From contig JBBDSC010000174.1 of assembly GCA_040905145.1 (NCBI GenBank), forward strand, positions 1-23,654: a stretch of DNA of 23,654 bases, read 5' to 3'. Position numbers and translations under genes: made by a program. Source of the stretch: DATGMS01 sp040905145 (GTDB lineage: Bacteria > Bacteroidota > Bacteroidia > Cytophagales > Cyclobacteriaceae). The notes beneath the pieces are model-generated. The model did no database searches, was not told where the DNA came from, and saw only the letters and a program-made list of their open reading frames with translations. This document shows, piece after piece, positions 1 through 7,909 of this stretch (positions within the stretch are counted from its first letter, which is position 1; each line of letters opens with the position of its first letter).

Positions 1-112
1 ATTCCTTTTTATTAACTATTATGGCAATAACACCATTTTCCTCCAATACTCCTTTGACAATTTCAGCCCTCACGGAAGAACCCGTCTCAAATACTTTTTG
101 CCATTTCGCCAT
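1..112 (-). CDS. DUF2007 family protein, N-terminal fragment (runs off the window)
   Basis: The minus strand from position 112 reads MAKWQKVFETG, then SVRAEIVKGVLEENGV and IVNKKE, 37 codons before the window edge. This matches the start of small DUF2007 proteins ('putative signal transducing protein', about 70-80 residues), which typically begin with a K/W-x-K-V-F/Y-E-T strand, then an A-E-I/L-x-x-x-x-L-E-x-x-G-I helix, and end the first repeat with V-x-N-K-x-D/E. The biochemical function of the family is not established. The start lies inside the end of the CPBP gene upstream: the two overlap by 26 nt in different frames, so translational coupling in one transcript is likely. Length and C-terminus cannot be judged. 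The family call rests on pattern recognition alone. Confidence 0.72.
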   Translation of the reverse strand, partial: MAKWQKVFETGSSVRAEIVKGVLEENGVIAIIVNKKE

Positions 113-1046
113 TGGGACCATTGTTTTCTTTATTGGAAATAAATGCCTTAAAACTTAGGATAAATATACCTAGTCCAAGAAGTACATAATACCATTCCAC
201 CTCGCCGCCTCCCTCTATGTCAAATTCCATTATCCCGAGTTTATTCAGATAAACTGCCACAATTGTGAAGGTATTGTTAAGAACATGGGCAATTATGGGA
301 TAAACCAAACTTCCCGAATAAAGATAGAGGTATCCGAACAAAGCCCCTAATAGCATCCTGGGCAAAAATCCATAAAACTGAAAATGTATGGCTGAAAAGA
401 TGACTGCTGTTATCCAAATTCCTGCGTGTGCATTCAGGGTATACCTATGCAGCTTCGGCTGTAAAACCCCCCTGAATAAATATTCCTCCCCAATACCGGC
501 CAACAAACCAATGACAAGGATCCCCGCTAAAAATTCGCCTCTATTGTTGAAATCCGTTAAATACATGGTTACTCTCATCAATTCTTCTTCTTTCAATATG
601 GCCCAATTCTCAAATTCCCTTAAAAATTCAGGAAATTCCACGTTTATGTTCCAATAGATGAAAAAAGAATTGACCAACATGAAGCCAAAAAGAATAGGGA
701 TGATCAAAATCAAGTTTTTGAACTTTACCGATTTAAATTGTTGTTCCCATGCGAAGGAAGCCTTATCTACTAATTTGACAAACAGAAAGCCTCCCAATAG
801 GAACCCCAATCCACCGCCAACGCCCTGAATAAAAAGGAAGGCCAGCCTTGCATTGGGATGATTATGTTCGCCGCTGATCAGGAGAAGGAAATCTTCTGCG
901 GGGATGTCAAATAAAATCGGAACAAGTAGTAAAGCCAATCCTTGGAGCAATATCAATGATCCAAAAACAATCAGAGTAAGTAAAACAAGGGACAGGAGCC
1001 AATGATGTCTTGCAGCATTTCCACTTCTGGTTTCGTAAATTTCCAT
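87..1046 (-). CDS. CPBP family intramembrane glutamic endopeptidase
   Basis: A 319-residue polytopic membrane protein of the CPBP (CAAX protease and bacteriocin-processing, ABI) family. All three family motifs are visible: EEYLFR (E187, E188, R192), FSAIH (H221) and HVLNN (H254, N258). In the characterised family member Rce1 the glutamates and histidines form the active site inside the membrane. About eight hydrophobic segments can be seen, at roughly residues 15-48, 68-95, 108-132, 170-186, 208-225, 227-246, 248-268 and 282-302. The substrate is unknown; bacterial members have been linked to immunity against own bacteriocins, peptide processing and membrane stress, but nothing here selects among these. 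No bacteriocin gene is adjacent. The gene end overlaps the DUF2007 start by 26 nt. The start at 1046 gives a short charged N-terminus before the first membrane segment, which fits. Confidence 0.9.
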   Translation of the reverse strand: MEIYETRSGNAARHHWLLSLVLLTLIVFGSLILLQGLALLLVPILFDIPAEDFLLLISGEHNHPNARLAFLFIQGVGGGLGFLLGGFLFVKLVDKASFAWEQQFKSVKFKNLILIIPILFGFMLVNSFFIYWNINVEFPEFLREFENWAILKEEELMRVTMYLTDFNNRGEFLAGILVIGLLAGIGEEYLFRGVLQPKLHRYTLNAHAGIWITAVIFSAIHFQFYGFLPRMLLGALFGYLYLYSGSLVYPIIAHVLNNTFTIVAVYLNKLGIMEFDIEGGGEVEWYYVLLGLGIFILSFKAFISNKENNGPNGEMAKSI

Positions 1047-1160
1047 AATTAGGGTAAATTTACATCAAATAGCCATGACCGCAAGTAACCTATCAAAATG
1101 AGTGGAAATAAAGCGGGTGATTTAGTGATGGGGGGATATATATTTCGGAGGTTTTTATTG

Positions 1161-1252
1161 CCCCGTCCTTCAGGGCGGGGATTGGGGTGGGGAAGAAAAA
1201 TCCTGGCTTTAGCCACATTAAAGGCCCACCCTGGATTATGTGGCTAAAGCCA
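1161..1252. repeat. REP-like palindromic element: GC hairpin plus 15-bp inverted repeat
   Basis: Positions 1161-1180 (CCCCGTCCTTCAGGGCGGGG) fold into a GC-rich hairpin with one G-T pair. About 24 nt later TGGCTTTAGCCACAT (1204-1218) is matched exactly by its reverse complement at 1238-1252, a perfect 15-bp inverted repeat with a 19-nt loop. Each arm contains a smaller palindrome (TGGCT-TT-AGCCA). A CCCCG/CGGGG hairpin with a nearby GGCTTTAGCC palindrome is the kind of extragenic repeat seen in multiple copies in Cytophagales genomes, often mobilised by IS200-like (RAYT/TnpA-REP) transposases. Only one copy is in this window, so dispersal is inferred. Confidence 0.6.
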
Positions 1253-1268
1253 CAGGGCTCCTTGTCTA

Positions 1269-1351
1269 TTTTTCCGGCAATTGAATAAATGGCCAAAGCA
1301 CTTATTGTAATGTTTCCCCCAGCTGGCCGTATTATGAATTGAACGGAAAAA
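1269..1351. repeat. Imperfect inverted repeat, arms of about 26 bp
   Basis: The left arm (1269-1294, beginning TTTTTCCGGCAATTGAATAA and ending GGCC) is largely complementary to the right arm (1325-1351, beginning GGCC and ending AACGGAAAAA), with only a few mismatches. The loop is about 30 nt. It adjoins the GC hairpin element and may belong to the same unit or be an eroded small mobile element. No transposase ORF is nearby. Together with the preceding element it fills most of the 404-nt space 1047-1450, which holds no convincing gene. Confidence 0.45.
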
Positions 1352-1409
1352 TAAGTGGAAAAAGTGTCAACTAAATTCAGGACATGACAGTGCCTGAACC
1401 AGTAAGTGG

Positions 1410-1447
1410 TAATCAATAGGCGATAATCAATCTGTAATCAGTAATCA
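1410..1447. repeat. Four TAATCA repeats running into the dusB-like start codon
   Basis: TAATCA occurs at 1410, 1424, 1435 and 1442. The last two form the tandem GTAATCA-GTAATCA, and the next GTAATG supplies the start codon of the dihydrouridine synthase gene at 1451. This replaces any recognisable ribosome binding site. It may be a by-product of the neighbouring repeat element, a slippage-prone 5' leader, or chance in AT-rich DNA. Confidence 0.4.
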
Positions 1448-1450
1448 GTA

Positions 1451-2443
1451 ATGATAAAAATAGGAAACATAGAATTAGGGGATTTCCCCCTGTTGCTTGC
1501 ACCGATGGAAGATGTAAGTGATCCTCCATTTAGGGCGGTCTGTAAGGAAAACGGGGCTGACCTTATGTATACAGAGTTCATCAGTTCCGAAGGATTGATC
1601 AGGGATGCTGCCAAAAGTATCCAAAAATTGGATGTTTTTGAATACGAGCGCCCTGTTGGCATTCAGATTTTTGGGAATGAAATCGAATCCATGAGAGAGG
1701 CAGCGGCTATTGCAGAAGCCGCGGGTCCCGATATACTGGACATTAATTATGGCTGCCCTGTCAATAAAGTAGCCTGCAAAGGTGCGGGAGCAGGAATTCT
1801 TTTGGATATTGATAAAATGGTAGCCATGACCGCTGAAATCGTGAATGCGGTAAAAATCCCGGTGACGGTAAAAACACGCCTTGGATGGGATGAACAAACT
1901 ATCCGTATTGAGGAAGTAGTGGAAAGACTTCAGGATGTGGGCATACAAGCCATCAGTATCCATGCGCGTACCCGGAAGCAGATGTACAAAGGGCAAGCTG
2001 ACTGGAGCTATTTAGCAAAAATCAAGAACAACCCCAGAGTTCTTATCCCAGTATTTGGCAATGGCGACGTGGATTCACCCGAAAAAGCCCTGGAATACCG
2101 CAATAAATATGGTGTAGATGGAATGATGATCGGAAGAGCTTCCATAGGATATCCGTGGATCTTCAATGAAATCAAGCATTTCATGGCTACTGGGAAGAAA
2201 CTCCCTGCTCCTGATCTATATGAGCGGTTAAGGATGACCAAAAGCCATCTTGACTTTTCAGTAAAATGGAAAGGAGAGAAGTTGGGAATATTGGAAATGA
2301 GAAGACATTATACCAACTATTTCCGTGGAATGCCCAACTTTAAGCCATACAGGAGTGAAATGGTGACCGCAGAAAATTATGTGCAGGTTTGTGCTATTTT
2401 AGACCAGGTAGCTGAAGTATATTCTGATTATCAGTTCGTGTAA
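1451..2443 (+). CDS. tRNA-dihydrouridine synthase (DusB-like)
   Basis: This 330-residue flavoenzyme of the Dus family reduces specific uridines in the tRNA D-loop to dihydrouridine using NADPH and FMN. The TIM-barrel N-terminus carries the family signature LLLAPMEDVSDPPFRAV (residues 14-30). The catalytic cysteine is C102 in NYGCPVNKV. FMN phosphate-binding loops are visible as GNGDV and GRASIGYPWIF, and the HARTRKQMYKG segment contains the conserved His and Arg. The helical tRNA-binding C-terminal domain occupies about the last 80 residues. Length is normal for DusB. The start is fixed by family similarity (MIKIGNIELGDFPLLLAPM), although no ribosome binding site is present. The exporter gene follows after 3 nt, so the two probably share a transcript. 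Which uridine is modified cannot be read from sequence; Bacteroidota often have a single DusB-type enzyme, hence no firm gene symbol. Confidence 0.93.
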   Translation: MIKIGNIELGDFPLLLAPMEDVSDPPFRAVCKENGADLMYTEFISSEGLIRDAAKSIQKLDVFEYERPVGIQIFGNEIESMREAAAIAEAAGPDILDINYGCPVNKVACKGAGAGILLDIDKMVAMTAEIVNAVKIPVTVKTRLGWDEQTIRIEEVVERLQDVGIQAISIHARTRKQMYKGQADWSYLAKIKNNPRVLIPVFGNGDVDSPEKALEYRNKYGVDGMMIGRASIGYPWIFNEIKHFMATGKKLPAPDLYERLRMTKSHLDFSVKWKGEKLGILEMRRHYTNYFRGMPNFKPYRSEMVTAENYVQVCAILDQVAEVYSDYQFV

Positions 2444-2446
2444 AAT

Positions 2447-3352
2447 ATGACCACAGACATTCAAGGAAAAAACACCCTTAAAAGTTGGCTACTTCTTTTT
2501 ATATTGGCTTTAATCTGGGGAAGTTCCTTTATTTTGATAAAGAAAGGATTATTGGTTTTTTCTCCAGGAGAAGTGGGGGCTTATCGTATTGTCTCTGCTG
2601 CCATGGTTTTACTGCCTTTATCCCTTCCCCGCATAAAGCGGCTAACAAAAAGGCAGGTTCAAAACCTTATTGTTGCTGGCTTGGTGGGGAGCTTCATTCC
2701 TTCCTTTCTGTTTGCCAAAGCCCAAACGCAATTAAGCAGTTCCCTTACCGGTGTTCTCAATGCCCTCACCCCTTTATTCGTAGTCTTGGTCGGCGCCTTG
2801 TTTTTTGGTGCAAGGATCACAAAAAGGAACGGGACGGGTTTATTTATTGCATTTGCAGGTGTATTGGTTTTGATAAGCATGCCGGAAGGGGTAAAGCTGG
2901 GGACCTGGGACGATATTAATGGGTATGTCCTGTATGTCTTATTGGCCACACTTTGCTATGGTATAAGCCTGAACATCATTAAATATTGGTTTGTGGAGTT
3001 AAATCCCGTGGAAATAACAGCAATTTCTTTACTGATGGTGCTGCCAGTCGCCTTGATCTATCTCTTTGGGGGCACCTCATTTTCTTTTAAGCTGGTATAT
3101 GAAGAAACGGCATGGATTGCTATGGGCTATCTTACTATTCTAGGGGTGGTGGGCACGGCCGTGGCCTTGATTATCTTTAATGTTTTAGTCAAAGTGGCCA
3201 CTCCTGTCTTTGCCAGTTCCGTTACTTATTTGATCCCTGTCGTAGCAGTCATTTGGGGGATCATGGATGGGGAAATACTAATGCCTGGTCATTTTCTGGG
3301 AATACTAGGGATCATTCTGGGAGTATGGATAGGCAATAGAAAAAACCATTAA
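2447..3352 (+). CDS. EamA/DMT-superfamily transporter
   Basis: A 301-residue membrane protein of the drug/metabolite transporter superfamily with two tandem EamA repeats. About ten hydrophobic helices are apparent. The first repeat (about 12-145) begins with the typical LIWGSSFILIKKGL and contains FSPGEVGAYR and SSLTGVLNALTPLFVVL. The second (about 155-295) contains FASSVTYLIPVVAVIWG. It is expected to export a small organic metabolite across the inner membrane, but DMT substrates cannot be inferred from sequence. It starts 3 nt after the dihydrouridine synthase stop codon, with no ribosome binding site of its own, suggesting coupled translation. A short AT-rich 67-nt gap separates it from the mechanosensitive channel gene. 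Length and helix count are normal for the family. Confidence 0.88.
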   Translation: MTTDIQGKNTLKSWLLLFILALIWGSSFILIKKGLLVFSPGEVGAYRIVSAAMVLLPLSLPRIKRLTKRQVQNLIVAGLVGSFIPSFLFAKAQTQLSSSLTGVLNALTPLFVVLVGALFFGARITKRNGTGLFIAFAGVLVLISMPEGVKLGTWDDINGYVLYVLLATLCYGISLNIIKYWFVELNPVEITAISLLMVLPVALIYLFGGTSFSFKLVYEETAWIAMGYLTILGVVGTAVALIIFNVLVKVATPVFASSVTYLIPVVAVIWGIMDGEILMPGHFLGILGIILGVWIGNRKNH

Positions 3353-3419
3353 AATTCACAAAAGGCTTTTATAAGAGCTTTAACCCCATTAGATTTGATA
3401 AGACTACTTTTAACTGTGT

Positions 3420-4319
3420 ATGTTTGAAGATGCTTTTAACCTAGACCATTCAACTAGAAACCAGATCGTCCAGTCTCTACTGATCATTCTTGTTTTATGG
3501 ATTCTCAACAAGTTGTCGGTAAGGCTCTTCTCTCATGGGTCGGTAGATGAAATCCGAAAACAATATCATTGGAGAAAAACCATTGAATATACTTTGTTTA
3601 CCATTGGAGCCTTGGTAATAGGAAATCTATGGATAAGCAATTTCGAATCAATAGTCACTTTTTTGGGATTACTTTCCGCAGGGATTGCCATTGCCTTAAA
3701 GGACGTGTTTATGAATATAGCAGGATGGGCCTTTATATATATTCGAAAACCATTTGACGTAGGGGATAGGATTCAGATCGGCAAGGTAAAAGGTGATGTG
3801 ATCGATTTGCGGCTATTTCAGTTCAGTCTTTTGGAAATAGGCAATTGGGTGGATGCAGATCAAAGTACAGGGAGAGTGATCCATGTACCCAATGCGAAAA
3901 TTTTTCTACAGGCCCAAGCCAATTATTCCCTTGGCTTTAATTATATATGGAACGAACAAAGGATTTACGTAACCCTGGACAGTGATTATAAAAGGGCCAA
4001 ATCACTTTTGTTGGAAATCCTCGATACACATCTCCTTGATGATATAGAAATGGCCGAGGCTGCTTTTAAAAAGGCGAGGCACCGCCACATGATCATATAT
4101 AATCAATTCACACCCGGTGTATTTGTTGATATTACGGAAAGAGGCGTGCAAATGTCCCTGAGATATCTCTGCAACCCCCGAAAAAGGAGAATGATCCAAC
4201 ATGCGATAACCGAATCCATTTTGGAAAAATTATCTAAGGAGAAAAGGGTACAATTAGCCTATCCAACTACCACCATAAACTTTGGAAAGGAAATTAATAA
4301 GGATAATCTTAAGTTTTAA
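3420..4319 (+). CDS. MscS-family mechanosensitive ion channel
   Basis: A 299-residue small-conductance mechanosensitive channel protein that would open under membrane tension and release solutes during hypo-osmotic shock. Two or three N-terminal membrane helices (about 17-33, 55-75, 79-115) are followed by the diagnostic pore helix and beta-domain junction: LLSAGIAIALKDVFMNIAG then RKPFDVGDRIQIG (about 87-125). The cytosolic beta and alpha/beta domain follows, with VIHVPNAKIF in the usual position for an MscS vestibule (about 155-170). The C-terminal basic stretch RKRRMIQHAITESIL resembles the family. It is near the minimal MscS length. The gene stands alone, followed by a 432-nt non-coding region before the cation/proton antiporter. 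Proximity of an osmotic valve and cation antiporters suggests a local osmotic and ion homeostasis group, but a shared transcript is not shown. Confidence 0.92.
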   Translation: MFEDAFNLDHSTRNQIVQSLLIILVLWILNKLSVRLFSHGSVDEIRKQYHWRKTIEYTLFTIGALVIGNLWISNFESIVTFLGLLSAGIAIALKDVFMNIAGWAFIYIRKPFDVGDRIQIGKVKGDVIDLRLFQFSLLEIGNWVDADQSTGRVIHVPNAKIFLQAQANYSLGFNYIWNEQRIYVTLDSDYKRAKSLLLEILDTHLLDDIEMAEAAFKKARHRHMIIYNQFTPGVFVDITERGVQMSLRYLCNPRKRRMIQHAITESILEKLSKEKRVQLAYPTTTINFGKEINKDNLKF

Positions 4320-4751
4320 ATGAATTTTGGGCAGTAAGTTTAAAATCAACAGTATTTTTATATATTTTAGCAGGATTAATCCTTTTCTGGTACGACCGCT
4401 TATTATTTGTGTAAAAGCGGGTCCTCTGTAGCAAGGTCTGAAAGCTAAGCGCTGCTGAAAAGAAAGCCCTAACCATTACTGTCCCTTAACCAAACCTGGA
4501 CCAGCCAGAAAAAAACAAATATCAAAAGACAAAAGATAAAAGACAAATAAATTTCAAGTGATAAAAAGTCAAACCTGTCTGCCGACCTTTTGGGAAGAGA
4601 AGCTAAGACGGTTTTTTTATTTTGAATTTTAAAGATTGTTTTTATTTGTTTTTTGCGATTTGTTGTTTGAAATTTTGCCAAAAAAAACACGAAAATTAAC
4701 GGATAAGAGCCTAACGGCTTTAAAGAACAAGAGAGATAAATAAAAAAATAA
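4320..4751. other. 432-nt non-coding leader with a palindrome and a stable hairpin
   Basis: No supported gene lies between the MscS and antiporter genes. Three structured spots are visible: a perfect 12-bp palindrome AGGATTAATCCT at 4372-4383 followed by TTTT; a hairpin with arms GACCGCTT (4394-4401) and AAGCGGGTC (4415-4423, one bulged G), with a weaker GTAGC/GCTGC stem just downstream; and the terminator-like hairpin at 4571-4619. The region is otherwise A/T-rich with purine runs. It is long enough for a regulated 5' leader of the antiporter, but I could not match it to a known riboswitch. Confidence 0.45.
4571..4619 (+). terminator. Intrinsic terminator-like hairpin upstream of the antiporter gene
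   Basis: AAACC-T-GTCT (4571-4580) pairs with AGACGGTTT (4606-4614): nine base pairs with one bulged T, then a T-rich tail (GGTTTTTTTATTTT). The loop of about 25 nt contains a further short CTT/AAG stem. It could end mscS transcription or act as an attenuator in the antiporter leader, as it lies 130-180 nt before the antiporter start at 4752. Confidence 0.5.
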
Positions 4752-6230
4752 ATGGATGTAACTATAGAGAACATACTTTTAATCGGTTCCACCTTGTTGT
4801 TTATAAGTGTGATAGCAGGTAAAACCTCTTATAAATTTGGCGTCCCTACTCTTATTTTGTTCTTGTTAATTGGAATGCTTGCCGGATCCGAAGGTATAGG
4901 AAGGATTTATTTCAACGATCCCAAAATTGCACAGTTTATCGGAATTGTATCCTTGAATTTCATTCTGTTTAATGGGGGTCTGGATACACAATGGACGACT
5001 ATTAAGCCTGTTTTGTGGCAAGGGATCACCCTTTCCACTATAGGGGTTTTGTTAACCGCTGTTTTATTGGGGACTTTTGTCTGGGCCATTACCGACTTCA
5101 CCATTTATGAGGGGCTGCTATTGGGCTCCATAGTTTCCTCCACTGATGCAGCCGCTGTCTTTTCCATTTTACGTTCTAAGAGCCTGGCATTAAAAAGTAA
5201 TTTAAGGCCAACCCTTGAGCTGGAAAGTGGGAGTAACGATCCCATGGCCTATGTATTGACCATTGGATTTTTAGGGGTGGTGGTTAATCAGGACCAAGGT
5301 GTGGCTACCTTGATCCCTTTGTTCCTTCAGCAAATGATCCTTGGAGCAATTGGAGGTTTTTTGTTTGGCAAAATCAGCAAGTATATCATAAATAAAATAC
5401 GGCTTGATTTTGAAGGATTATATCCGGTTTTGGTTATCGCCCTGATGTATATTTCCTTTTCAGCCACCGATTTTATCGGTGGCAATGGTTTCCTTGCCGT
5501 TTATTTATGTGGCGTCTATCTCGGCAATCAAGAGTTGATCCACAAAAAGACCATATTTAGGATGTTTGATGGTCTGGCATGGCTGATGCAGATTGTATTG
5601 TTCCTGACCTTGGGCCTTTTGGTTTATCCCAGCCAGGTCTTGGATATCATGGGAATAGGTCTTCTGATCTCCATATTTTTAATCCTTGTGGCACGTCCCC
5701 TTAGTGTTTTTATCAGCTTGATTCCATTCAAAATGAAAGAAAGGAGGAGATGGTACGTTTCTTGGGTGGGGTTACGTGGGGCTGCCCCTATTGTGTTTGC
5801 CACTTATCCCCTTTTGGCAGGGATCGAAAAAGCAGAAATGATATTCAATATTGTCTTTTTCATTTCTGTGACGTCTGTTTTGATACAGGGCACAACCCTT
5901 GGTGTAGTTGCCAAATGGCTTCATGTTGCCTTGCCGGAAAAAGCCAAACCCAGAAATCCAGTAGACATGCTTTTATCAGAAGGGGCTAAGACTGCCATGA
6001 AGGAAATCCGATTACCTACCACAGGTTATCCTGTAGGTAAAAAAATCGTAGAGCTGGAATTTCCAAAAACAGCTATCATCGCCATGATAAAAAGGGATGA
6101 ACAGTATCTTACCCCCAACGGCTCCACTGTACTTGAAGGAGACGATGTATTGATAGTTCTCTCTGATAAGGAAGAAGGAATACATAAGGTAGAAGCCTGT
6201 CTGAATATTGAAAATGCCGACAGCGTCTAA
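4752..6230 (+). CDS. CPA1-type K+(Na+)/H+ antiporter with C-terminal TrkA-C domain (NhaP2/CvrA-like)
   Basis: A 492-residue inner-membrane cation/proton antiporter. Roughly twelve to thirteen hydrophobic helices cover residues 5-395. The CPA1 hallmarks are present: SSTDAAAVFSIL with T131/D132 in the first discontinuous helix, and ESGSNDPMAY with N162/D163, the expected ion-coordinating pair. VGLRGAAPIVFATYPLLAG (about 335-355) is the conserved second half-site. A cytosolic TrkA-C (RCK-C) domain follows at about 405-485, with EFPKTAIIAMIKRDEQYLTP and LEGDDVLIVLS, a ligand-sensing module found in NhaP2/CvrA-type potassium/proton antiporters. It would export K+ or Na+ in exchange for protons for pH and osmotic control. 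It converges on a close paralog with 8 nt between the stop codons. Cation preference is not decided by sequence. Confidence 0.9.
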   Translation: MDVTIENILLIGSTLLFISVIAGKTSYKFGVPTLILFLLIGMLAGSEGIGRIYFNDPKIAQFIGIVSLNFILFNGGLDTQWTTIKPVLWQGITLSTIGVLLTAVLLGTFVWAITDFTIYEGLLLGSIVSSTDAAAVFSILRSKSLALKSNLRPTLELESGSNDPMAYVLTIGFLGVVVNQDQGVATLIPLFLQQMILGAIGGFLFGKISKYIINKIRLDFEGLYPVLVIALMYISFSATDFIGGNGFLAVYLCGVYLGNQELIHKKTIFRMFDGLAWLMQIVLFLTLGLLVYPSQVLDIMGIGLLISIFLILVARPLSVFISLIPFKMKERRRWYVSWVGLRGAAPIVFATYPLLAGIEKAEMIFNIVFFISVTSVLIQGTTLGVVAKWLHVALPEKAKPRNPVDMLLSEGAKTAMKEIRLPTTGYPVGKKIVELEFPKTAIIAMIKRDEQYLTPNGSTVLEGDDVLIVLSDKEEGIHKVEACLNIENADSV

Positions 6231-6238
6231 AAATCCTA

Positions 6239-7702
6239 TTATTTGATTCCCAAACAAAATTTAAGCCTACTTTCATCTTCTTCTGAATTCATCATCACCA
6301 TTAATTTATCTCCGGTTTTAACTTCAGTAAGTCCATTAGGTGTAATAAACCTGTTTTCCCTGTTGATAAGGACGACCAGGCAAGTTTTGGGGAAATCCAA
6401 TTCCAGGAGTTTCTTACCATCAACAACAGAACCGGGCGGCAATTCTATTTCTACCAAAGCATTTTTGAAGTCTTCCGAAAGCTCCAGATCCAAAAGGGAT
6501 CTCTTTTTCAGGCCCTCCGGAACGGATAAATGCAGCAATCTTGCCACATAAGGCAGGGTAGTGGCTTGAAGGGCCACCGAACTCAAGACGATAAAGAAAA
6601 CAACATTGAAAACCAAGCTAGACATCTCGATTCCAGCGATCAATGGAAAGGTGGCAAAGACAATCGGAACAGCACCTCTTAAGCCCACCCAACTGATAAA
6701 CAGCTTTTCCCTCAACTTGTATTTAAAAAACATCAGAGAAACAAATACGCCGATAGGCCTGGCACAGAAAATCAGGAAAAGTGAAATTAATGTCCCAATA
6801 CCCACCACGGGTAAAACCTGGTATGGATAGACCAAAAGGCCTAAAGTGATAAACATAATGATCTGCATCAGCCAGGCAATACCATCAAAGAACTTGATCA
6901 GGCTTTTTTTGTGGATCATCCTTCCATTTCCTACCGTTAAACCGCCTACATATACCGCCAAAAAACCATTTCCCCCCAAGTGATCTGTAATGACATAGAT
7001 CATAATCACCAGACCCAGCATCAAAACAGGGTATAACCCTTCATATTCCAGGTCAATTTTGTTCATAAGGAGAACAATCCCCCTACCCAAAAGATAGCCC
7101 CCGATTCCCCCAACGGACATTTGAAGAATAAATATGGGAACCAGTTCACCAATGGTAAAGCCTTCAATGGCGATAAGGCTGGTCAAGCTTATGGTAAGAA
7201 AAAAAGCCATGGGATCGTTACTGCCCGATTCCAGTTCAAGCAAAGGCCTAAGGCTGCCTTTAAGTCCTATGGCTTTTGATCTTAAAATAGAAAATACAGC
7301 CGCCGCATCTGTGGAAGAAACGATAGCTCCCAATAACATCCCTTCCAATAGGCTGAATTCTCCCACAAAATAGGCAAACACCCCCACAGACAGGGCGGTC
7401 AACAATACTCCTAAAGTTGAAAGGACTAAACCAGGGGCAAGAACAGGCCTTACACTCCGCCACTTTGTGTCCATACCCCCAGAAAATAGAATATAGATCA
7501 AAGCAGTAATGCCCAGGAATTGAGCAATGTTAGGATCATTAAAGGTAATTTTCCCTATTCCGTCAGAACCGGCCAACATCCCTACCGCCAAAAAAAGCAA
7601 GAGCACGGGAATCCCTGCTTTTCCCGCCGTTTTACTGGCCAGGATGCTCAAAATCAACAGGAGTGCGCCAGTAAATAATATATTTTCTGCGGATAAAACC
7701 AT
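6239..7702 (-). CDS. CPA1-type K+(Na+)/H+ antiporter with TrkA-C domain, paralog of the 4752-6230 gene
   Basis: A 487-residue protein that aligns end to end with the convergent neighbour; by eye roughly half the residues are identical. T131/D132 (SSTDAAAVFSIL) and N162/D163 (ESGSNDPMAF) fall at the same numbers in both proteins, and VGLRGAVPIVFATFPLIAG is conserved. The C-terminal TrkA-C domain (about 403-480) contains DFPKTCLVVLINRENRFITP and VKTGDKLMVMM; it diverges more than the membrane part, so the two may respond to different regulators. The genes are tail-to-tail with 8 nt between stops, so the transcripts must overlap or share a bidirectional end. Upstream at 7729-7746 is a G-rich direct repeat (TAGGGGGA twice). 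Inverted duplication of an ancestral gene, followed by divergence, is the simplest explanation. Cation preference is unknown. Confidence 0.9.
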   Translation of the reverse strand: MVLSAENILFTGALLLILSILASKTAGKAGIPVLLLFLAVGMLAGSDGIGKITFNDPNIAQFLGITALIYILFSGGMDTKWRSVRPVLAPGLVLSTLGVLLTALSVGVFAYFVGEFSLLEGMLLGAIVSSTDAAAVFSILRSKAIGLKGSLRPLLELESGSNDPMAFFLTISLTSLIAIEGFTIGELVPIFILQMSVGGIGGYLLGRGIVLLMNKIDLEYEGLYPVLMLGLVIMIYVITDHLGGNGFLAVYVGGLTVGNGRMIHKKSLIKFFDGIAWLMQIIMFITLGLLVYPYQVLPVVGIGTLISLFLIFCARPIGVFVSLMFFKYKLREKLFISWVGLRGAVPIVFATFPLIAGIEMSSLVFNVVFFIVLSSVALQATTLPYVARLLHLSVPEGLKKRSLLDLELSEDFKNALVEIELPPGSVVDGKKLLELDFPKTCLVVLINRENRFITPNGLTEVKTGDKLMVMMNSEEDESRLKFCLGIK

Positions 7703-7909
7703 AATCGGACTTTTATTTTAAAATTTGGTAGGGGGATAGGGGGATAATAAATAATCCGAGATTTTTGAAATACAAATTCAGCACCTTAAATCCCCTGCCT
7801 TTAGAAGAACAAAATTCAAACCATTTTTAAACGAGGCTAAAATAAAGCTGGAGCCATTCCCTTATCCTCCTGGTTTTCATCTGCATCATTTCCTTCACCG
7901 AAAAACATT

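Noticed and set aside
1093..1416. A 107-codon minus-strand frame in the repeat-rich intergenic region
   Set aside because: It runs through the GC hairpin and both inverted repeats, and its protein shows no family resemblance; it is a by-product of the repeats.
4394..4450. Possible tRNA or c-di-AMP riboswitch in the antiporter leader
   Set aside because: No cloverleaf or T-loop consensus, and the conserved c-di-AMP riboswitch core sequences are not present.
4469..4792. A 107-codon minus-strand frame upstream of the antiporter
   Set aside because: It overlaps the antiporter start, is low-complexity with poly-Phe/Lys runs, and covers the terminator-like hairpin.
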